A DNA stretch of 64,000 bases from Thermus neutrinimicus. Its GTDB lineage: Bacteria > Deinococcota > Deinococci > Deinococcales > Thermaceae. The notes under the pieces were generated by a model. That model was not told the origin of the DNA and ran no database searches. It was given only the letters and a program-made list of their open reading frames with translations. The stretch is from the NCBI RefSeq assembly GCF_022760955.1, contig NZ_JAKTNU010000010.1:1-64000 (forward strand), in the 5' to 3' direction. This document shows positions 18,964 through 33,785 of the stretch, piece by piece. The translations under genes were made by a program, and so were the position numbers. Numbering within the stretch: position 1 is the first letter of the stretch; every line of letters starts with the position of its first letter.

Positions 18964-19761
18964 ATGCCCGAGCTACCCGAGGTGGAAAACACCAGGAGGA
19001 AGCTTCTTCCCCTTTTCCTGGGGAAGAGGCTTCTTGCGATCCAGCACCAAGATCCCCTTCGCTACCGGAACACGGAGCGGGCCCTTGGCCAACGGGTGGA
19101 GGACCTCTGCCGCCGGGGTAAGTTCCTCCTCTTTGGCCTCACGGAGGGGTGGGAGATGGTGGTCCACCTGGGCATGACGGGGGGCTTCCGCCTGGAGGAA
19201 ACCCCCCACGCCCGGGTGGTCTTCCGCCTCGAGGACCAGGAGGTCTTCTTCCACGACCCCCGGCGCTTTGGCCGGATCTGGGTGGTGAAAAAGGGGGATT
19301 ACCGGGAGATCCCCCTTCTCCTCCGCCTGGGCCCCGAGCCCCTTTCCCAGGATTTTCGGTTCCCCGAGTTCTGGCTGGGGCTAAAGGGAAGCCAGAAGCC
19401 CCTTAAGGCCCTCCTCCTGGACCAGCGCCTGGCGGCTGGGGTGGGGAACATCTACGCCGACGAGGCCCTTTTTAGGGCCCGCCTCTCCCCCTTTCGCCGG
19501 GGGCGGGACCTCAGCCAAGGGGAAGCCGAACGGCTTTTTGCCGCCATCCGCACCGTGTTGGCCGAGGCCACCGCCCTAGGGGGAAGCACCCTTTCCGACC
19601 GCACCTACCAGCAACCCGATGGCCTTCCGGGAAGCTTCCAGCTACGCCACGCCGTCTATGGCCGCACGGGGCTCCCCTGCCCGGTTTGCGGGGAACCCAT
19701 CGCCAGAAAGACGCTGGGGGGACGGGGCACCCACTTCTGCCCCCGGTGCCAGGGAGCCTAG
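18964..19761 (+). CDS. mutM: Formamidopyrimidine-DNA glycosylase
   Basis: Base-excision repair enzyme removing 8-oxoguanine and formamidopyrimidines, with AP-lyase activity. The 265-residue protein has the N-terminal PELPEVE catalytic sequence (Pro2, Glu3), the RRGKFLLF lysine loop, DPRRFGR, and the helix-two-turn-helix AAGVGNIYADEALFRA. A C-terminal zinc finger carries CPVC and CPRC. The stop TAG shares a CTAG tetramer with the stop of the convergent thiP gene. Confidence 0.97.
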   Translation: MPELPEVENTRRKLLPLFLGKRLLAIQHQDPLRYRNTERALGQRVEDLCRRGKFLLFGLTEGWEMVVHLGMTGGFRLEETPHARVVFRLEDQEVFFHDPRRFGRIWVVKKGDYREIPLLLRLGPEPLSQDFRFPEFWLGLKGSQKPLKALLLDQRLAAGVGNIYADEALFRARLSPFRRGRDLSQGEAERLFAAIRTVLAEATALGGSTLSDRTYQQPDGLPGSFQLRHAVYGRTGLPCPVCGEPIARKTLGGRGTHFCPRCQGA

Positions 19762-21239
19762 CCCACCCGCCCTCTTCCCCGATCCAAGAGGTAAAAGAGC
19801 AGCCCCGAAACCAGGGCCAAGAAGGCGGCCAGGGCCAAGGCCTCCCGGAAGGGGGCCTCCCCGGGCCGGCCTAGGCGCTCGTAGATGGCCAGGGTCAGGG
19901 TGGTCCACTCGGGCCGCCAGAGCACCAAGCTGGCCCCAAACTCCCCCAAGATGGCCGCCAGGGCCAGGGCCAGCCCGGATTGCAAGGCGGGAAACACCAA
20001 GGGGATTTCCACCCGCAAAAAGGCCCTGACGGGGGTGGCCCCCAGAACCCGGGCCGCCTCGAGGAGGGTGGGAGGAAGGCTCCTAAGGGCGGGGAGAAGG
20101 GCCCGGGCCAAAAGGGGATAGGCCAGAAGGGCATAGGCGGAAAGCAAAAGGAGCAAGGAGCCCCGAAGGTGGGGGTAGGCCAAGAGGTAGCCCAGGCCCA
20201 GGGCCACTGGGCTCACCATGAGGGGGAAAAGGCCCAGGAGGTCCATGAAAGGGCCCCTCCGGGCCGAGGCCGCGTAGGCCACCCCCAAGGGCAGGGCCAG
20301 GAGCAAGGCCAAGAGGGTGAAGCGGAGGCTATTCCCCAAGGCCAGGGAAAGGGGGGTGAACTCCCTGGAGGCCCAGGCAGAGGCCAAGGCCCCCAGGTCT
20401 AAGCGCAGGAAAAGCCCCCACAGGGGGGCAAAAAGCAGGAGAAAGAAGGCCCCTATGCCCAGGGTGTAGGCCCAAGGACGGGCGGGAAGGAGCCCCCCTG
20501 GCGGCAGGGGGTAGGGCCGAAGGCGCAGGTAGAGGGCCACCGCCAGGGCCAGGGTGAGGATCTCCAGGAGCATGAGGGCGCTGGCCTCGGGGAAGGCCAG
20601 GCGGTAGGCCAAGAGGGTATAGACCTCCACCTCGAGGGTGGCGTACCTGGGCCCCCCCAGGAGGAGAGGGACCCCGAAGGCGGAAAAGGCATAGATGAAC
20701 ACCAAAAGCCCCGCTGCCCCCAAGGCGGGAAGGAGGAGGGGAAGCCCCACCCTTAGAAAAGCCCTGAGGCTCGAGGCCCCCAGGACCCTGGCCGCCTGCA
20801 AGGGGCCCTCCAGGTTCAAGGCCACCGGCAGGAGAATCCTTAGGGCAAGGCCCAGGTTGTAAAACACCGCGGCCAGGAAAAGGAGGGCCTTGGTGCCGTA
20901 AAGATCCACCCCCAAGACCCCCCTCGGCCCCAAAAGGGCCAGAAATCCCAGGGCCACCACCGGGGTGGGCAGGACGAAGGGCAAGGTGGAAAGGGCCAGG
21001 AAAACCTCCCTAAGGGGAAAGGGGCGGCGAAGGAGAAAGGCCAGGGGAAGGGCCAAAGCCAAGGTTAGAAGGGCAGAAAGGAGCCCGTATTCCAGGCTCC
21101 AGAGGTAGCGCTCCCAGTAGTAGGGGTTCGCCAGGGCCCGGGCAAACCCCTCCCCCACCCCCAGGGCCAGGATGCGCCCCAAGGGGTAAAAAAGGGCTAG
21201 GCCCAGGAAGAGGAGGACGAAAAGGCCTCCGTAGGCCAT
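19758..21239 (-). CDS. thiP: Thiamine ABC transporter permease (two fused domains)
   Basis: A 493-residue inner-membrane protein containing two BPD_transp_1 halves, as in ThiP. The EAA-type loops are LQAARVLGASSLRAFLRVGLPLLLPAL in the first half and LEAARVLGATPVRAFLRVEIPLVFPAL in the second. About twelve membrane helices are expected. It lies downstream of thiB and so is under the TPP riboswitch. No ThiQ ATPase gene is adjacent. Fe3+ permeases share this fused layout, so the thiamine assignment rests on the riboswitch and thiB. Confidence 0.88.
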   Translation of the reverse strand: MAYGGLFVLLFLGLALFYPLGRILALGVGEGFARALANPYYWERYLWSLEYGLLSALLTLALALPLAFLLRRPFPLREVFLALSTLPFVLPTPVVALGFLALLGPRGVLGVDLYGTKALLFLAAVFYNLGLALRILLPVALNLEGPLQAARVLGASSLRAFLRVGLPLLLPALGAAGLLVFIYAFSAFGVPLLLGGPRYATLEVEVYTLLAYRLAFPEASALMLLEILTLALAVALYLRLRPYPLPPGGLLPARPWAYTLGIGAFFLLLFAPLWGLFLRLDLGALASAWASREFTPLSLALGNSLRFTLLALLLALPLGVAYAASARRGPFMDLLGLFPLMVSPVALGLGYLLAYPHLRGSLLLLLSAYALLAYPLLARALLPALRSLPPTLLEAARVLGATPVRAFLRVEIPLVFPALQSGLALALAAILGEFGASLVLWRPEWTTLTLAIYERLGRPGEAPFREALALAAFLALVSGLLFYLLDRGRGRVG

Positions 21240-21299
21240 CCCCTCAAGCCTAACTCCCCATCCGCCCCACAGAGGGCCCCTTCCCGCCCGCGGGGAGCC

Positions 21300-22334
21300 T
21301 TACCGCCTGCCCCGGCGCACCGCCTCCGGGCTCTGCCCCTGGAGGACCACCTTGGTCCACTCCTCGAGCCAGCGCTCCCGGTTTTGGGCCATGGCCTTGG
21401 GGTCCATACGCACGCTCCCCAGGGGTTCCGGAGCGAAGCGGAAGACCTCGGGGAGCCCGGCATCCCGGCGGGCTGGGTACATCCACATCTCCGTGGGGAT
21501 GTTCTCCTGAACCGGCCTGGAAAGGAGCCAGTCCACCACCTTCCTGGCCCCCTCGAGGTTCCTGGTCCCCTTTAGGATCCCCACGAACTCCACCTGGAAG
21601 AAGGCCAACTCGGGAAAGAGGTTCCCCGTGGGGGGCTCTTGGTACTTCCCCTCGGAGTAGTAGACCTCGGCGGCGGGGCTGGTGGTGTAGGAGACCACCA
21701 AGGGCCTGTCCCCCTTGTAAAGGGTGAAGTGGGTGTAGTAGGCCTCGCTCCACCCCTTGGCCACCCGCACCCCTCCATCCCTGAGCTTGGCCCAGAAGTC
21801 CAGGTACCCGTCCTCGCCGAAGCGGGCCACCGTGGCCATGAGGAAGGCCAGGCCCGGGGAGCTGGTGGCGGGGTTTTGCACCACCAGAAGCCTGGCGTAC
21901 TCCGGCCGGGTGAGGTCGGCGGGAACCTTGGGCAAGGGGCGGTCCTTGAAGTAGGCCCGGTCGTAGTTCAGGCTCACCCAACCGTAGTCCACGGGAAGGG
22001 CGCGGAAGGTGGGGTCCAGGAGAAGGGTGGCCTTCAGGTTCTGGATCTCGGGGCTGCGGTAGGGCAAGAGGATGTCCGCCTCCAGGGCCCGGGAGAGAAA
22101 GGTGTTGTCAAAGCCATAGATCACGTCGGCGATGGGGGCTCCCTTGGTGAGGATGGCCCGGTTCAGGGTCTCCCCGGCATCCCCCCCTTTCAGGAAGCGG
22201 AGCCTCAGGCCCGTCTCCCGCTCAAACCGGGCGATGAGCCCCTTATCCAAGGAAAAGCTATTGTGGGTGAGGACGGTGATCTCTTGGGCGAAGCCGAAGG
22301 CCAAAAGGACCAGTAGGGCAACGATCCTTAGCAT
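21300..22334 (-). CDS. thiB: Thiamine-binding periplasmic protein
   Basis: A 344-residue solute-binding protein of the ThiB/TbpA type. The signal peptide is MLRIVALLVLLAFGFAQ; the mature part begins EITVLTHNSFSLDKGLIARFE and includes VIYGFDNTFLSRAL, VDYGWVSLNYD and VVSYTTSPAAEVYY. ATG 22334 is chosen over a start six codons upstream because it follows AAGGAGGGG at the right distance and begins the signal peptide. The TPP aptamer immediately upstream supports thiamine, or a related pyrimidine compound, as ligand. Confidence 0.9.
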   Translation of the reverse strand: MLRIVALLVLLAFGFAQEITVLTHNSFSLDKGLIARFERETGLRLRFLKGGDAGETLNRAILTKGAPIADVIYGFDNTFLSRALEADILLPYRSPEIQNLKATLLLDPTFRALPVDYGWVSLNYDRAYFKDRPLPKVPADLTRPEYARLLVVQNPATSSPGLAFLMATVARFGEDGYLDFWAKLRDGGVRVAKGWSEAYYTHFTLYKGDRPLVVSYTTSPAAEVYYSEGKYQEPPTGNLFPELAFFQVEFVGILKGTRNLEGARKVVDWLLSRPVQENIPTEMWMYPARRDAGLPEVFRFAPEPLGSVRMDPKAMAQNRERWLEEWTKVVLQGQSPEAVRRGRR

Positions 22335-22338
22335 AAAA

Positions 22339-22450
22339 CCCCTCCTTGTCACCGGGAGGGGCCTTGGTCACCTTCCCTACGCCGGCATTACCCGGATCAG
22401 GTTCCAAGGGTATCTCTCAGCCCCCTGGGAGGGGCACCCCCGGTGACGCC
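22339..22450 (-). promoter_or_regulatory. TPP riboswitch with Shine-Dalgarno-sequestering expression platform
   Basis: Minus-strand THI-box aptamer (about 22367-22450). It has the conserved CTGAGA and ACCTGATC segments, GGGTAATGCCGGCGTAGGGA, and a P1 stem GTCACC/GGTGAC (22442-22447 with 22367-22372). Downstream, CCCCTCC (22355-22361) can pair with GGAGGGG (22339-22345), the Shine-Dalgarno of thiB. An alternative 9-bp pairing between 22439-22447 and 22348-22356 would disrupt both stems. Ligand binding should therefore close P1 and hide the ribosome site. Confidence 0.95.
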
Positions 22451-22489
22451 TTGAGTTTACCACCCTTCCTGGCCCTGGAAAGGCATCCT

Positions 22490-23338
22490 TCACACCCTCC
22501 AAGGGGCCAAAAGGCCCTCGAGGACCTCCCGGAAGGCCTCGCCAAATGCCTCCGGCTGGTCGATCCAGGGATAGTGCCCAGCCCCGGGTATCACCCGGAT
22601 GGGGGCCCTAAGGCGCTCGGCCACCTCCTCGGCGTAGGGGTAGCTGGTCCCGTCCATCTCCCCCACCACCAAAGCCACCCGCCCGCGGCTTGGGGAGAGG
22701 TAGGGAGTGTAGTCCAGCCGCCAAAGACCGTTCTGCCAAAAGGCCAAGGCCGGGGTATCCGGCCCCAGGATGCCCGAGCCCTCCGCCACCCACTCGTACT
22801 CCAGGCGGCCATGGGGGGTGGGGAACATGAGGCGGTCAAAGAGGAGCTTGGGCTCCGCCCTCTCCAAGGCCGCCCTCAGGTTCGCCTCGGGGTCGGCCAA
22901 GGGCTCCAACCCCGCGGCCTCCGCAAGCCTTTCGGAAAGCCAGGGGAAGCTCACCCACGGGGAAAGGAGCACCGCCCCCGGGACCTCCGGATAGCGGCGG
23001 AGGACCTCCAAGGCCACCAGGGCCCCGAAGCCATGGGCCAGAAGATGAAACCGTTCCAGCCCCAGGGCCTCGGCCAGGGCCACGGTATCCTCCACCAAGG
23101 CATCTAGGGTGAAGAGCCGGGGGTCTTGGGGAAGCTCCAGGCTCCGCCCGGAACCCCGCTGGTCAAAGTAGATGACCCGGAAGTTCTCCAGGTAGTCCTG
23201 AAGCCCCTCCCTTAAGGCGTAGGCGTTCCCCCCTGGCCCCCCGTGGAGGACCAGGAGGGCCGGGGCATGTTCGTCCCCCACGTCCTCCACGTAGAGCTCC
23301 GCTTCCCCTACGGGGATGTAGCCGATTTCTTCCCGCAT
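22490..23338 (-). CDS. Alpha/beta-hydrolase (prolyl-aminopeptidase-like) lacking the nucleophile Ser
   Basis: A 282-residue alpha/beta-hydrolase-fold protein resembling proline iminopeptidase. It has the oxyanion motif HGGPGG (32-37), DQRGSGRS, an acid candidate in GEMDG and the His in PGAGHYPW. The nucleophile elbow reads LLAHGFGAL, so Gly103 stands where Ser is expected; the codon is GGC, one base from AGC. It may be a pseudoenzyme or bind rather than cleave. Its start overlaps the small upstream gene by 31 bp. Confidence 0.82.
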   Translation of the reverse strand: MREEIGYIPVGEAELYVEDVGDEHAPALLVLHGGPGGNAYALREGLQDYLENFRVIYFDQRGSGRSLELPQDPRLFTLDALVEDTVALAEALGLERFHLLAHGFGALVALEVLRRYPEVPGAVLLSPWVSFPWLSERLAEAAGLEPLADPEANLRAALERAEPKLLFDRLMFPTPHGRLEYEWVAEGSGILGPDTPALAFWQNGLWRLDYTPYLSPSRGRVALVVGEMDGTSYPYAEEVAERLRAPIRVIPGAGHYPWIDQPEAFGEAFREVLEGLLAPWRV

Positions 23339-23547
23339 CCCTTATAGACTACCCCATCCTGCAGGGTAAAGGCCCAAACCTTAACCCCGGGCAGGGCCTG
23401 GGCCTTCTGCCAGGCCTCTTCCCCCGCGCCCAGGACCTCGAGGAGCCACACCCCCTCCCCCTCGAGGAGCCAGAAGGGGTGGGGAAGCTCCCGGGCCAAG
23501 CGCAAGAGGGCCTCCTTTTCCTTCCCCTCCACGAAAAGCACCCTCAT
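23308..23547 (-). CDS. Hypothetical 79-residue protein
   Basis: ATG 23547 overlaps the aldolase stop as ATGA, which fixes this start over one four codons upstream. The protein begins MRVLFVEGKEKEALLRLAREL and has alternating strands and helices, ending YKGCGKKSATSP. No signal peptide or membrane helix is present. I do not recognise a family. It is translationally coupled on both sides (31-bp overlap with the hydrolase gene), so the three genes form one operon. Confidence 0.7.
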   Translation of the reverse strand: MRVLFVEGKEKEALLRLARELPHPFWLLEGEGVWLLEVLGAGEEAWQKAQALPGVKVWAFTLQDGVVYKGCGKKSATSP

Positions 23548-24122
23548 CCCTTCCCCCAAAGGCGGTGGTAAAGGAGGATCTCCGCGCTCTCCTCCAGGGT
23601 GGTGAGGAGGCTATAGGCCTCCAGAAGGGCCTCCTCGGGCTTTTCCTTAAGCCCTATGGCAAAGGCCCCATGGCCCCTTAAAAGGCAGGCCCGGTGCTCC
23701 TTGAGGCCCTCCGCCACCGCCAGGGCGGCCTCGAGGGTGGCGCTTGTGGTCCTGGGGGCAAGCACCGGGACCTCTTTCAGGTAGTACTGGCCCTCGAGGT
23801 CCTGGGGCACGATCCTGTCTAGATGCAGGGAGAGGGCCACCGCCACCCGGGGATGGGCATGGACGATGGCCCGGGCCGGGGTCGCCCGGTACACCTCCCG
23901 GTGGATCACGCTCTCCACGCTGGCCCCTTGCGGAAAGGGGCCCTCTAGGGGCACCTCCACCAGGTCCTCCGGGCTCAGGCGCGCCTTCTGCACCCCGCTT
24001 TTGGTGATGAGAAAGCCCTCCTTGGTGCGCACGGAAAAGTTGCCCGCGGTGGCGGAGATGAGCCTTTGGTGGAAAAGATCCTCCCCCACCTGGCGAAAGG
24101 CGGTGTAGATCCGGGCCAGCAT
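23544..24122 (-). CDS. Class II aldolase (fuculose-phosphate aldolase-like)
   Basis: A 192-residue zinc-dependent aldolase/adducin-family protein. The metal ligands are visible in IVHAHPRVA and LLRGHGAFAIG, and the N terminus has SATAGNFSVRTKEGFLITKSG, which binds the phosphate. Relatives act on fuculose-, rhamnulose- or ribulose-phosphates or on methylthioribulose-phosphate; the substrate is undetermined. ATG 24122 has CATAAT (24129-24134) 6 nt before it, indicating a leaderless transcript; an in-frame start six codons upstream is less likely. Confidence 0.88.
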   Translation of the reverse strand: MLARIYTAFRQVGEDLFHQRLISATAGNFSVRTKEGFLITKSGVQKARLSPEDLVEVPLEGPFPQGASVESVIHREVYRATPARAIVHAHPRVAVALSLHLDRIVPQDLEGQYYLKEVPVLAPRTTSATLEAALAVAEGLKEHRACLLRGHGAFAIGLKEKPEEALLEAYSLLTTLEESAEILLYHRLWGKG

Positions 24123-24197
24123 GGGCCCATTATGGCGCAAAACCCCTTTGGGCGGGGCCAGGAACCCCCACCCCGGCAGGGCCAGGGTGGGGTGCCC

Positions 24198-28775
<4,578 letters not shown>

Positions 28776-28816
28776 TCCTCCTCCACTCAATGGCAATCCC
28801 GCCCTTTTGGCGCGGC

Positions 28817-32176
<3,360 letters not shown>

Positions 32177-32305
32177 GCGTCACCTCAAGGATGGAAAGCG
32201 GGCCGCCCGAGGTAAGCTAACAGGGTTCTTCCGCGGGACCGTGTGCCCCGCGGCGGCTGGCTCTTACCGTGCTCCCTTGGCCCGACCAAAGAGCACAAAC
32301 CTTAG
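32177..32305 (-). promoter_or_regulatory. Structured 5' leader of rpoBC
   Basis: About 125 nt of untranslated leader on the minus strand. Near its 5' end (32270-32297) a long hairpin pairs GTGCTC with GAGCAC and TTGG with CCAA around TCGGG. A second hairpin (32231-32253) has a 7-bp CCGCGGG/CCCGCGG stem. Flanking GGTAAG (complement of 32262-32267) and CTTACC (complement of 32211-32216) can close a multi-stem domain. No ORF or T-tract is seen. This suggests control at the RNA level, but it matches no leader class I can name. Confidence 0.55.
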
Positions 32306-32333
32306 CTTATAGGGTAGTCCCTTAAGCCGTCAA
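32306..32333 (-). promoter_or_regulatory. rpoBC promoter
   Basis: On the minus strand TTGACG (complement of 32328-32333), a 16-nt spacer and TATAAG (complement of 32306-32311) give a good sigma-A promoter, about 130 nt ahead of the rpoB start codon. Confidence 0.75.
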
Positions 32334-32362
32334 GCCTACCCGACACCCCTCTCGTTTTGCCC

Positions 32363-33013
32363 CTACCGTTCCACCTCCACCTTGATTTTATAGTTTCCCC
32401 GCCGGGTTTCGCCAAGCACCTCCAAAAGCCTCAGGCTTCCCAAGCCCTCCGCCAAAAGGGTGTCCCCGGGGGCCATCTCCTCCTTGGGGGAGGCCACCTT
32501 GCCCCTAAGCCGCACCTTCCCCGCCTTCACCCCCTGGACGAAGTAGTTGCGGGAGACCCCAAAGCCCTTGGCCCCCACGGCATCCACCCGCAAAGAGGGC
32601 ACCACCAGGGTCCGCACCCGTTCGCTGGTGGCCCTTAAGGCCCCTTCCGGGGGTGGGGAAAGGGTGTAGCCCGCCTCCTCCAAGGCCCTCCTCCCCTTGG
32701 CGGACACCGCCACCAGGTAACCCTCCCCAAAGGCCCCGGCCAGTCCCGGAGGGACCACCTTGCAGTCCCCCATGGCCTCCCCCAAGTCCGGGGGTTCCTT
32801 TTCTAGGAAGACCACCTCCACCGGGTCGTGGACGGAGGGGACCTCCGGGGGATACAGCACCGCAAGCCTCCTCTCCGCCAAGGGGAACCCCCCGAAAAAG
32901 GCCACCTTAAGCCCCTCCTCCCGGGCCTTCTCCTGCAAAAGGGCCTGCTCCTCCGGGCCCAGGAAGCCGGTTTCCACCACCCGTCCCCCCCGGGCCCATT
33001 TCAAATAGGCCAT
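32363..33013 (-). CDS. YlmH-like S4-domain RNA-binding protein
   Basis: A 216-residue protein with a C-terminal S4 domain (about 140-215: LRVDAVGAKGFGVSRNYFVQGVKAGKVRLRGK). Its N-terminal region matches the YlmH type linked to cell division in Gram-positives and to photosystem II in cyanobacteria. YlmH proteins bind structured RNA and have been tied to ribosome quality control. ATG 33013 follows GGGGGA; a GTG 12 nt upstream (33025), 8 nt after TATGAT, would suit a leaderless start. It has a separate promoter from the fabZ cluster. Confidence 0.82.
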   Translation of the reverse strand: MAYLKWARGGRVVETGFLGPEEQALLQEKAREEGLKVAFFGGFPLAERRLAVLYPPEVPSVHDPVEVVFLEKEPPDLGEAMGDCKVVPPGLAGAFGEGYLVAVSAKGRRALEEAGYTLSPPPEGALRATSERVRTLVVPSLRVDAVGAKGFGVSRNYFVQGVKAGKVRLRGKVASPKEEMAPGDTLLAEGLGSLRLLEVLGETRRGNYKIKVEVER

Positions 33014-33025
33014 AAGGTCCCCCAC

Positions 33026-33350
33026 AAGGGAAGATCATACCCTAGGGCAAGGAAAAGGCTGGGGAAAGCCACCTCCCTCTCGGGGGACGAGCTGGCCCCC
33101 TTGGACATCCACCCTCTCAGCTCCTGGGCCCTGGGGTTTTTGACCCCGGCACGCCACCCGGAACTAGCCGTCCCTGGGGTCAAAGCCCCATCCGACGGAA
33201 GTCCCTTTGCCTTGGGCTAAGCCTTCCCCTTGCCTGGGGGTTAGACCTAAGCCTCGCTTCTCTTCCCCCACAAGCCCAGGTGGCCACCCTTGGCCAACCC
33301 CTTTACCTAAAGAGCCTCGAGGCGGACCACTTCCCGAAGCTCAGCGCCCC
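33026..33350. other. Gene-poor spacer between fabZ and the S4-domain gene
   Basis: About 325 bp with no convincing intact gene. It holds the TATGAT -10 of the S4-domain gene (complement of 33034-33039). It also holds a near-perfect inverted repeat, GGGGTTTTTGACCCC at 33133-33147 against GGGGTCAAAGCCCC at 33176-33189, which could form a stem around a 28-nt loop. A plus-strand frame from about 33190 reads like a secretion signal followed by VATLGQPLYLKSLEADHFPKL, then runs antisense into fabZ without an obvious start. A gene remnant is possible. Confidence 0.4.
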
Positions 33351-33782
33351 CTACTCCGCACCCTCCCGGACCACGAAGCTTAAACGGGCGCTGGCCCTTT
33401 CTTCCCCCTCCACCAAGGCCCTAACCGCCACCTTGCCCAGGCCCCGGCGGAAGAGGAGAAGCTCCCCCTCCAGGATCAGGGTATCCCCTGGCACCACGGG
33501 CTTTTTGAAGCGGGCCTCCTCCACCCCCACGAGAAAGACCAAGCCCCCGGGCTTGAAACCCGGCTGCCGGGCGATGGCGCCCACCGCGGCCTGGGCCATG
33601 GCCTCGAGGATCAGCACCCCCGGCATGATGGGGTAGCCGGGAAAATGCCCCTGGAAGTGGGGTTCGTTAAAGGTGACGTTCTTCAGGGCCCGGAAGGTTT
33701 TCTCGTCGGCGTGGAGCACCCGGTCGATGAGCAAAAAGGGGTAGCGGTGGGGAAGGAGGGAAAGGATCTCCCCGATCTCCAC
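33351..33782 (-). CDS. fabZ: 3-hydroxyacyl-ACP dehydratase FabZ
   Basis: Dehydrates 3-hydroxyacyl-ACP to trans-2-enoyl-ACP in type II fatty-acid synthesis. The 143-residue hotdog protein has LLPHRYPFLLIDRV, then HFQGHFPGYPIMPGVLILEAMAQ with catalytic His in HFPG and Glu in LEAMAQ, and FKKPVVPGDTL. It follows mreB by 3 bp on the same strand and ends the seven-gene cluster starting with ygfZ. It lies apart from the other fab genes, none of which is in the window. Confidence 0.96.
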   Translation of the reverse strand: MEIGEILSLLPHRYPFLLIDRVLHADEKTFRALKNVTFNEPHFQGHFPGYPIMPGVLILEAMAQAAVGAIARQPGFKPGGLVFLVGVEEARFKKPVVPGDTLILEGELLLFRRGLGKVAVRALVEGEERASARLSFVVREGAE

Positions 33783-33785
33783 GGC

